Shown here: in pieces, positions 6,167 to 12,168 of the stretch | Layout of the letters: the number at the start of each line of letters is the position of its first letter | How positions within the stretch are numbered: the stretch's first letter is position 1 | Assembly: GCA_050185455.1 (NCBI GenBank) | Contig: JBFWZL010000158.1 | Coordinates: 1 to 12,168, forward strand | Origin: SYOC01 sp050185455 | Lineage (GTDB): Bacteria; Desulfobacterota; Binatia; Bin18 | Direction: 5' to 3' | Length of the DNA: 12,168 nucleotides | Program-made: the position numbers and the translations under genes | The notes under the pieces: generated by a model | Told to the model about the DNA's origin: nothing | Seen by the model: the letters and a program-made list of their open reading frames with translations, nothing else | Databases searched by the model: none

Positions 6167-7189
6167 CTATTTTCGTACTCTGACGCCGTACGATCCCGTG
6201 CCGCCAGCTTTATTATAGTGACGAACCTGGACAAAATATTGCCCAGGGCTGAGCTCAGCGGCGATCCGCGCGTTCAGTCCATAGCCGCTGTCATCATCCT
6301 CCGCGATTAAACTCGTTTGACTATTTGGTCCAAAAAGCTTCATCAGCACATCGGTTTTTCCGCTGGTCTCCACGACATGACGACCGCCAGAGACGGCGGA
6401 GAATTGAAATACGTCTTCCTCTCCGGGCTGACCGATCGACGCCATTGTCGGCGAAGCATTGATCTTGAGCTTCGTGGCCTGGACGGCGGTGCGAGGATAC
6501 GCCTGCTCACTTGCAATAAATGCCTGGTCCATGTCCGACAAAATTTCATTCGCTTTTGTTCCTTTTCCACTTTTTGTCCACGAGGCGGGAAAGAAATACA
6601 ACATGATCGAATCAGGGTCGAATTGTGTCCCACGAATCTGATCAGCGCTGTACTTCTCAATCACGTTGTGACGGATCTGATCGGGGGTCCAAGAGTTCGG
6701 CGGCCCACTGAGGTCACGGAGCACAATTGCTTCATTCCATTCTATGCCTCCAGCGGGATTTTGATGTTCGTGCGCCAGCCCAATAGCATGACCAAATTCA
6801 TGCGCAGCCGTTCCACCATCGAGGAAGCCCAAGTTCATGGTCGGTTGTCCCTGAGAAATGTGGCGGGCATCCGTCCCAATGTACGACCAGGCGCCATCAG
6901 TGGGATCAAAGGCGATGCGAATTTCCGCATCCGGCGCATTATTAAAATCAAACTGCAGGTTGGCGTGCCCAGTCCACCATCCGGCCTGTTCTCGCACCAG
7001 GGCGCGTTGCGACGCAGTCCCGCCCATGAAACGCACGCGCAGCGTTGATCCGTTGATCCACATTTTTCTGAACACGATGATCGCACGGAAACGATTAAGG
7101 CCGCCACTGCGCATGCGCGCGACAGGTTGATGTCGCGCAAGGTCTTGCGGGAGAATACGATCGATACAGACTTTGACCTTCCTAGCCAT
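6167..7189 (-). CDS. Astacin-like zinc metalloprotease with C-terminal PPC-like domain
   Basis: This 340-aa protein carries the metzincin zinc site HEFGHAIGLAHEHQNP at 130-145. His130, His134 and His140 should be the zinc ligands and Glu131 the catalytic base. The Met-turn is SIMLYFFP at 194-201, with Met196, and Tyr198 sits where astacins have their Tyr ligand. The usual SxMHY has Leu in place of His. The segment WINGSTLRVRFMGG at 44-57 and FDFNNAPDAEIRIAF at 80-94 fit the N-terminal lobe of astacin/M12A relatives. Residues about 235-340 resemble the bacterial pre-peptidase C-terminal (PPC) domain: GEEDVFQFSAVSGGRHVVET, LFGPNSQTSLIAEDDDSG and LSPGQYFVQVRHYN. PPC domains usually occur in secreted proteases, yet no signal peptide is visible. 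The ATG at 7189 has an ideal AAAGGAGG 7 nt upstream, so a missed N-terminus is unlikely. It sits 41 bp after the 334-aa gene. Confidence 0.88.
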   Translation of the reverse strand: MARKVKVCIDRILPQDLARHQPVARMRSGGLNRFRAIIVFRKMWINGSTLRVRFMGGTASQRALVREQAGWWTGHANLQFDFNNAPDAEIRIAFDPTDGAWSYIGTDARHISQGQPTMNLGFLDGGTAAHEFGHAIGLAHEHQNPAGGIEWNEAIVLRDLSGPPNSWTPDQIRHNVIEKYSADQIRGTQFDPDSIMLYFFPASWTKSGKGTKANEILSDMDQAFIASEQAYPRTAVQATKLKINASPTMASIGQPGEEDVFQFSAVSGGRHVVETSGKTDVLMKLFGPNSQTSLIAEDDDSGYGLNARIAAELSPGQYFVQVRHYNKAGGTGSYGVRVRK

Positions 7190-7230
7190 AATGGTCCTCC
7201 TTTAGAAAACTTTCACGGTCTCTCACACAG

Positions 7231-8235
7231 TTAGCTTTTTCTTCTTCTCTTGGTTCTCGACGCCCGGGTTGGCGTCGCAGGGGTATCGGCTAAAGAGAGT
7301 TTTTTCACCTGCGTTTCTGACACTTCCACTGAATCATCGCTTCCGTTCCCTTTTCCCAGTTCAGTGTCGCGTGCGGTTATCGTTCTCACTTCGGTAAATC
7401 CACCAGGAGCGGCAATTTCCCTTTTCTTTTCATCATACAGCGTAAACCAGGGGAGACCGTGTTGTGTGTACGCCTGCGGATCGATCGGCGTTGGCGGCGG
7501 CGGCATCCCGGTCAGTTCGTGGAAAGACCAACTATTAACGATATGCACCCACACCTGTCCATAGTTCCGCTGATCCCACACAGCAAGCCCATAAGGGTCC
7601 GCGTAAATCTTTTGTGTCATCACCCCACCGGCGCCGATTCCCATTTCTTGCACATGCTGTTTCAGAGAATAGACACGACCGCCGCTCGGCCGCGTCTCGA
7701 CAGGCGGTGAATCAGGAAAAACGCCAGGGTTTGGCTCGAACGCAACGATCCGCATACCGCCCAAAACTTCGGCCCCGGTCATTGCCGCTTCAATCGAATA
7801 CCCCTGCCCCAACGGCATGGCGACAAATTGGCGTATGGCGCCGCGACCGATGCGGATTCCATCAAGCCAGGGTTGCTCCGGACACACAAAATAATTCTGC
7901 GGGTCAAGATGAAGTTCATCATTGTCAGGCTCGCCGGAAATCGCGTTTACTCCGCCTAGCGAGATTTTTACTGCGTTCGGCTTCCATGAAGCGGCGTGAA
8001 AGCCTAGCCACAAGGCTTCTCGCTGATACATTGGCAAAAATACACCGCCATGTTTGCGCCAGATTTCCGGGACACGGTCCCGATAATCTTCGACCTTCAG
8101 AAGTGGGAAGCGGCCGAGTCCAGGCGGCAACGGGTACGTTCGTCCATCATCAGGAATACGCAGAGTTCGTAAAAAGGAAACGCTGAAGCGTTCGCCAAGG
8201 TGTATGCCGTCACTTTCGACCATTACGCGAAGCAT
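7231..8235 (-). CDS. 334-aa protein of unknown function upstream of the metalloprotease
   Basis: I do not recognise a named family. The N-terminal two-thirds looks like a compact globular, beta-rich domain with strikingly motif-like segments: RTLRIPDDGRTYPLPPGLG at 23-41, GGVFLPMYQREALWLGFH at 63-80, YFVCPEQPWLDGI at 115-127, and GAIRQFVAMPLGQGYSIEAA at 132-151. A second block has GVMTQKIYADPYGLAVWDQ at 204-221 and VWVHIVNSWSFHELTGM at 228-244. From about 285 the protein is low-complexity and Ser/Thr/Asp-rich, ending in a basic tail (RTKRRRKS). There is no signal peptide or membrane segment. Start choice is uncertain: the ATG at 8235 has GAGG directly abutting, and the in-frame ATG at 8223 sits about 11 nt after GAGGA. 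It shares orientation and a 41-bp gap with the protease gene, suggesting co-expression. Whether it is a substrate, inhibitor or partner of the protease is unknown. Confidence 0.8.
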   Translation of the reverse strand: MLRVMVESDGIHLGERFSVSFLRTLRIPDDGRTYPLPPGLGRFPLLKVEDYRDRVPEIWRKHGGVFLPMYQREALWLGFHAASWKPNAVKISLGGVNAISGEPDNDELHLDPQNYFVCPEQPWLDGIRIGRGAIRQFVAMPLGQGYSIEAAMTGAEVLGGMRIVAFEPNPGVFPDSPPVETRPSGGRVYSLKQHVQEMGIGAGGVMTQKIYADPYGLAVWDQRNYGQVWVHIVNSWSFHELTGMPPPPTPIDPQAYTQHGLPWFTLYDEKKREIAAPGGFTEVRTITARDTELGKGNGSDDSVEVSETQVKKLSLADTPATPTRASRTKRRRKS

Positions 8236-8318
8236 CCTCGTAAAGTCCCCAGAGAGACAATGGGCGATTTGTTTTCTTTAATCAATACCTGTTGGAGTGC
8301 GGCATCGGGTAGCAAGAG

Positions 8319-11300
8319 TCATTTGCTGACAATCTCAACGCGAAAATCGGAGATCTCGCTGCGATTCACAAAAGAAAGGGCAAAAGTCGCTATTTGCCCC
8401 GGGGCAAGAGGTTGCGGCGTGGGTAGCGCCAGGCGACGAAAAACCACCCCTTGTTGACCATTAAGAGCAGAGATCCACACGATCACATTCTCCGCCTCAC
8501 GATCACTCACGTTTCTCAGCTTTCCTTTGACGACGATTTGTTTCTTATCCGTACTGACTTCATTATCAAGCTCGAACATTTCGAGGTGCGGCGGCCCGCC
8601 AAATTCTAATTCATCCAGGCCCGGACGCTCTTGCACCTCCACCACCCAGCGGTGGGCAACGCTGGCGCCAGAAGGGCCGGTCGCTCTCACTTCAATTTCA
8701 TGTACGCCGGTAGACTGATCCTTAAACTCTAACAGTTCACGACCGGCGACAGGCCGACCGTCAATTTTCCACGCATATTGTATGGGCGGTTCGAGCATCC
8801 CGGGAGTTTCCACCTCGACTCCAAAAAAGCGCGATAAATGAGAATAGAGCAGCATACGCTGTTTGTGTGGAGTATACATCGCCACGCGTGGAGCAGCCGG
8901 GGGAGCGTCTACTTGGACCTCCCAGTGGAAAGAGTCTTTTAGACCGCCTTTATCCGTCACCTCAAGTTCAACGCGATGTTTTCCGGCCGTATCGGCGGCA
9001 TAGGCAAAACGATTTCCTTGCGCCGCTTGTTTGCCGTCAACGGACCAACTATAGGCAACCTCTTCACCCTCAGGATCCAGCGCCAGCGCGGAAAATTCGA
9101 TGGTCGCTTTTTCCCGCGCGGATACGGAACGGTCGGTAGGAAGCACTTGAGTAATGCGTGGCGCAACATTCGCGGGAGGCGGCGGGGGCGACGGTGTTGT
9201 ACGCGGAGCTGCGACAGCAACTTGCCACTCCTGAGCAACGGACAATCCGGCCTGATCCTTGACGATAACCTTTACCCGATGTTTCCCCTCTCCCTGCGCC
9301 TTCCAGGTGAAGGTCGGCTGTATCCCGGTTTTTTTCCCGTCGACGGTCCATTCATAATCGAGTTTTCCTTGTTCTGGATCTTCCACCTCAAGACTAAAGG
9401 GTTGTCCCTCGCCGCTCGTCAGCTCAATCGTGGCTGTTGACGGCGTCGCAGCAATCACGCGCGGCGGTTGATTCGCGGCAATTACGGTTATTTGCCATGA
9501 TTTCTCCATGGATTGCCCATGTTGATCGGAAATCTGTACTCGCACGGTCTTTGCCCGATCTCCACTTTCATCCTTGGAAGCCTGGTAAGTCCATTGCGGT
9601 TCCTGTGAGATCAGATTCCCTTCGAGTGTCCATTGATAACGAAACGGTCCCGCGCCGGCTGCCTGTACGGCGAAAACAACGGATTCTCCCGCGGAAATCT
9701 TGACGGCCTCTTCTAGCGGTTTACTCTGAGCGAGCGTCAGAGCAGGCAACGGCAGCGGTTGAGGCGGAGACTGAAGAGGAGGTTGTGGTGGGGCTGCTAC
9801 TTCCGGTGGTGGAGTGGACGATTGTTGTAGTAACGAACGTCCAAACCATCCCATAATAGCCAGTATCGCCAAGACGCCTGCGACAAGCAGAGGAGTTCTG
9901 TTCTGGCGCGGTGAAGTCGACAGTGGGGGGAAACGGCGCTCAGACGCCTCAGATCGCTCGCCTATTTCCCAGTAATCTTCAGCCGCATGTTCCGAACTTT
10001 CTGATTGAACGCTAGGTCTTGCGGTAGCACCATCTGTTACAGAGGGTAACGATGCAACTCCGGCCCGTGTCGGCGTCCCCAAAGCGTCTTCTCCGGTCGG
10101 CTCTACCGCAACCGACGGCGCACCAGTTGTTACTTGAGGTCTCACCGCAGCGCTCGCTTGGTGGATGAGCACGGCTTCTCGCGCGGCGCGCTCATATGCG
10201 GATTGGGCCTGGAGATACGATTCACACCCGCGCAAAAACTCTTCCTGTTGCACGGCGGTATCAGCTTGCTGTTCATACTCGGACGCTTCAAGAAACACGG
10301 CCCGAGCAAACTTCTCGGCCTCGGCTTTCACGGCGTGTTCTCTCGCCGCGATCATTTTCTCTCTCGCGTCCTCGGCCTCAGCTTTCAGCACTGCACGAGA
10401 AGCGAGTTCCTGGGCGTCAAAAAACAGCGCCTGTGCTTCACCATACAATGTTCCTGCTTGTTGATAATCTTGTGCTTCCCATTGATCATCCGCTTGAGCT
10501 TGAATCGCCAGGGCGCGGCGATAGAAGGTCCGGGCTTTTTCTCGAGCGCCAACACGTTCCGCCGTGATCTTAGCGGTCTGCATCTCCTGCCGCGCTTGTT
10601 CAGCCGCTTGCAATGCCGCCGCAACCCCAGCCTCCTCGTGGGCCTTTGTAAAAAAATCTAGCGCCATGCGATAGGCGTCGAGGGCATCTTCTTTATTTCC
10701 TTCTTGTACTAACTTGTGGCCGAGGGTTTCTTGTTCTTCTCCTTGTTGTAACAGCACCGCGGCAAGGCGCTCGGCGCCGGCGGCAAGAGCTTTTGTGCGT
10801 GCGTCTTGAGTTTGCGTCCGCACAGTGGCAACTAGTTGCTGCCGCCGTTCAGCCTCAAGCTTACGAATTTGCTCGTCCAGAACGTCAAGAGTGTTCTGGT
10901 CGGGCAGTCCTTCCGTTTTAGGAACCACGAAGGGAACCGTACCGTCCTCGTTGAGCGCGGCAAAACACGTTTCGATGTCGTGGAGCAGTTCTTTCATGCT
11001 CCGGTAACGTCGCTCCCGCGACTTCGTGATGGCTTTTTTTATTAAGGCCGCAAAGGGCGGTGGAGTGGGATGAGTGAAGTTCGGTTCATTTTCACCAGAT
11101 TCGTACAGTACTTTGCCGATCACCCCGGCTTCATCAACACCCGCGAAGAGATGTCCTCCAGTATACGCTTCATATATCACCATACCCAGGGCATACACAT
11201 CGGCGCTCCCGTCAAGCGGTTCATTTCGTAGTTGTTCTGGAGGGCAATATTTGAGCGTACCGAGCACAACGCCGGGTTTTGTCATCTCACCGTCGCCCAG

Positions 11301-11822
11301 TTCTTTGGCAATGCCAAAATCCATGACAACGACGCGAGAAGATCCGTCTTCGATCATGATATTGGCGGGCTTAATGTCACGGTGAACAACCGGAGGCGTA
11401 TGAGAGTGGGAATAGACGAGCGCCCGCGCCACCTGCGTCGCGATCGTCAGCACCTCGGGAAGCGGGAGCCTACCGTGTTCTTGAATGTGCGCCCGCAGCG
11501 TCTTCCCCTGAATGTACTCCATCACAAAGTAGTGAAATTTATGTTCTTCGTCATGTTCGATGTCGAGAACGCGGACGATATTGGGATGTCGCAGGCGAGC
11601 CATCACTCGCGCTTCACGATAGAAGCGTGAGATCATTTCCGGATCCGCAGTCAGGTCGCCGGGTAACGCCTTCAGCGCAAGGACGGTATCCAGAACGACA
11701 TGGCGTACTTTATACACCACACCCATGCCGCCCTGTCCCAGGGGACCAAGGACCTCATACTTGCGAGAAATAATCATAGACATGTCAGACGATCCCGCAC
11801 GATTTACGACGATTCCCTTCAT
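8319..11822 (-). CDS. Transmembrane Ser/Thr protein kinase (PknB/Hanks type) with four PKD-like extracytoplasmic modules
   Basis: This protein of about 1167 aa has a complete Hanks-type kinase domain at about 21-288. The P-loop is GQGGMG (29-34), with Lys51, alpha-C Glu70, HRDIKPAN from His147, DFG at 168-170, and PPE (194-196) as the APE equivalent. Residues about 311-556 form a long charged helical region with TPR-like or coiled-coil repeats rich in DALDAY, YRRAL and YGEAQ. A disordered linker follows, then one membrane span at 644-661. Outside are a Pro-rich stalk (670-695) and four PKD-like modules whose YxW...DG...G.HxV cores fall at about 729-780, 823-870, 924-971 and 1016-1063. The C-terminal beta domain (1078-1166, KGKLRNVSDREAENV) resembles FxLYD. 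An extracytoplasmic sensor controlling cytoplasmic Ser/Thr phosphorylation is the expected role. No good ribosome site marks the start: 11822 is preceded by GTGAAG only, and 11783 is the alternative. A much longer upstream extension overlaps the cyclase gene and is rejected. Confidence 0.9.
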   Translation of the reverse strand: MKGIVVNRAGSSDMSMIISRKYEVLGPLGQGGMGVVYKVRHVVLDTVLALKALPGDLTADPEMISRFYREARVMARLRHPNIVRVLDIEHDEEHKFHYFVMEYIQGKTLRAHIQEHGRLPLPEVLTIATQVARALVYSHSHTPPVVHRDIKPANIMIEDGSSRVVVMDFGIAKELGDGEMTKPGVVLGTLKYCPPEQLRNEPLDGSADVYALGMVIYEAYTGGHLFAGVDEAGVIGKVLYESGENEPNFTHPTPPPFAALIKKAITKSRERRYRSMKELLHDIETCFAALNEDGTVPFVVPKTEGLPDQNTLDVLDEQIRKLEAERRQQLVATVRTQTQDARTKALAAGAERLAAVLLQQGEEQETLGHKLVQEGNKEDALDAYRMALDFFTKAHEEAGVAAALQAAEQARQEMQTAKITAERVGAREKARTFYRRALAIQAQADDQWEAQDYQQAGTLYGEAQALFFDAQELASRAVLKAEAEDAREKMIAAREHAVKAEAEKFARAVFLEASEYEQQADTAVQQEEFLRGCESYLQAQSAYERAAREAVLIHQASAAVRPQVTTGAPSVAVEPTGEDALGTPTRAGVASLPSVTDGATARPSVQSESSEHAAEDYWEIGERSEASERRFPPLSTSPRQNRTPLLVAGVLAILAIMGWFGRSLLQQSSTPPPEVAAPPQPPLQSPPQPLPLPALTLAQSKPLEEAVKISAGESVVFAVQAAGAGPFRYQWTLEGNLISQEPQWTYQASKDESGDRAKTVRVQISDQHGQSMEKSWQITVIAANQPPRVIAATPSTATIELTSGEGQPFSLEVEDPEQGKLDYEWTVDGKKTGIQPTFTWKAQGEGKHRVKVIVKDQAGLSVAQEWQVAVAAPRTTPSPPPPPANVAPRITQVLPTDRSVSAREKATIEFSALALDPEGEEVAYSWSVDGKQAAQGNRFAYAADTAGKHRVELEVTDKGGLKDSFHWEVQVDAPPAAPRVAMYTPHKQRMLLYSHLSRFFGVEVETPGMLEPPIQYAWKIDGRPVAGRELLEFKDQSTGVHEIEVRATGPSGASVAHRWVVEVQERPGLDELEFGGPPHLEMFELDNEVSTDKKQIVVKGKLRNVSDREAENVIVWISALNGQQGVVFRRLALPTPQPLAPGQIATFALSFVNRSEISDFRVEIVSK

Positions 11823-11857
11823 CTTCACGTGCACAAGGGTTGCTGGGAAAGATACTA

Positions 11858-11872
11858 GGAGGAGGGAGGAGG
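11858..11872 (+). other. Short homopurine GGA-type tract upstream of the kinase gene
   Basis: The plus strand reads as five G-runs separated by single A bases. In the minus-strand transcript this becomes a pyrimidine tract rich in CCUCC, within the 61-nt leader between the cyclase stop and the kinase start. CCUCC matches the 16S rRNA anti-Shine-Dalgarno core, so it could pair with nearby ribosome sites. No function is evident, and composition alone may explain it. Confidence 0.4.
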
Positions 11873-11883
11873 ACTCAAGGGGG

Positions 11884-12168
11884 CTACGGTCCGAGTACAG
11901 CGCAATCAACGCTCTCCCATTGCACTTCATAGAGCAGCAACTGCTCGGCAATGCCTTTGAGAGCAAAACGACCGATCGGTCGGCAGACAGCGTGCGCGGC
12001 GGGAGGAAGTTCAGCATACATCCCCGCCGTGATATACACTCGATCTTCCGGACGGAGGCTTTCGCTCCCCTCCGAACCTGCGGATCGCTGTTCTTCCCGC
12101 ACTCCTTCCACACGGAATGCAACATTCACGGCGTTGCCGTGCCGGTCGCCGTCTGCGTCCACCATGGT
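11884..12168 (-). CDS. C-terminal part of a class III nucleotide (adenylate/guanylate) cyclase; 5' end outside the window
   Basis: The last 94 codons of a larger protein are visible, ending at 11884 and open to the window edge. HGNAVNVAFRVEGV near the start of the fragment matches the catalytic core of class III cyclases. There a conserved Asn (in VN) and an Arg four residues later stabilise the transition state. RVYITAGMYAEL and the closing CRPIGRFALKGIAEQLLLYEV are the typical last strands of the cyclase homology domain (phi-KG phrase). The metal-binding aspartates would lie upstream of the window, so activity and the cAMP/cGMP preference cannot be judged. The ATG visible at 12165 is probably internal. 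The kinase gene begins 61 bp downstream on the same strand, consistent with a cyclase-kinase signalling operon. Confidence 0.82.
   Translation of the reverse strand, partial: TMVDADGDRHGNAVNVAFRVEGVREEQRSAGSEGSESLRPEDRVYITAGMYAELPPAAHAVCRPIGRFALKGIAEQLLLYEVQWESVDCAVLGP

Noticed and set aside
5662..6310. Two overlapping plus-strand frames of 173 and 193 aa
   Set aside because: Both are antisense to the luciferase-like oxidoreductase and have no family features.
6317..7048. 243-aa open frame on the plus strand
   Set aside because: It lies wholly opposite the metalloprotease, has no recognisable domain and has a composition typical of an antisense shadow.
7614..8186. 190-aa plus-strand open frame opposite the 334-aa gene
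   Set aside because: It is Arg/Ser-rich with no motif, no convincing ribosome site and full overlap with a better-supported gene.
10134..10661. 175-aa plus-strand frame inside the kinase gene
   Set aside because: It is antisense to the helical region of a clear kinase frame; its apparent hydrophobicity mirrors the Ala/Glu-rich coding strand.
11823..12125. N-terminal extension of the kinase to 12125
   Set aside because: The extension overlaps the cyclase catalytic segment in another frame and has no homology-like content. The kinase domain starts right after the internal ATGs.

Overview
The window reads as ordinary bacterial chromosome of about 54-55% GC, judged by eye. It is gene-dense, with Shine-Dalgarno-led genes, ATGA/GTGA start-stop overlaps and no tRNA, rRNA, IS element or CRISPR array. 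The gene content is an F420/luciferase-type oxidoreductase, a DOPA-dioxygenase-family protein, a secreted COG4798-type methyltransferase, a PknB-type kinase with PKD-like ectodomains, and a class III cyclase. This suits an uncultured Gram-negative soil or marine lineage, of the deltaproteobacterial, Binatota or Tectomicrobia kind. That placement is inference from gene content and is weak.

Left block (1-1534, all minus strand). Transcribed right to left are a 90-aa two-CxxC zinc-ribbon protein, a DOPA 4,5-dioxygenase-like protein and an exported SAM-methyltransferase-like protein that starts on a GTGA overlap. The methyltransferase frame carries one in-frame TAG at 400-402, while its reading frame and family-like sequence continue to the window edge. 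Upstream lies a 147-bp spacer with a period-7 tandem repeat and a 16-bp imperfect inverted repeat.

Middle block (1682-5102). A 406-aa soluble protein of unknown function (minus) diverges from a two-gene plus-strand operon. The operon encodes a zinc-ribbon/transmembrane/TPR protein and, overlapping it by ATGA, a NorQ/CbbQ-type MoxR AAA+ ATPase. The VWA-domain partner (NorD/CbbO type) usually paired with such ATPases is not adjacent. The divergent spacer holds a 28-bp imperfect palindrome that covers the spacer and -10 of a good candidate promoter for the 406-aa gene.

Right block (5116-12168, all minus strand). A probable long transcription unit encodes the C-terminus of a class III nucleotide cyclase, a 1167-aa transmembrane Ser/Thr kinase with four tandem PKD-like extracytoplasmic modules, an unrecognised 334-aa protein, an astacin-like zinc metalloprotease with a PPC-like tail, and a luciferase-like oxidoreductase. 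It ends at a compact palindrome that contains the stop codons of both convergent genes (5099-5119). The cyclase and kinase suggest a signalling locus. A functional link to the protease, its neighbour and the oxidoreductase is inferred only from co-orientation and short gaps.
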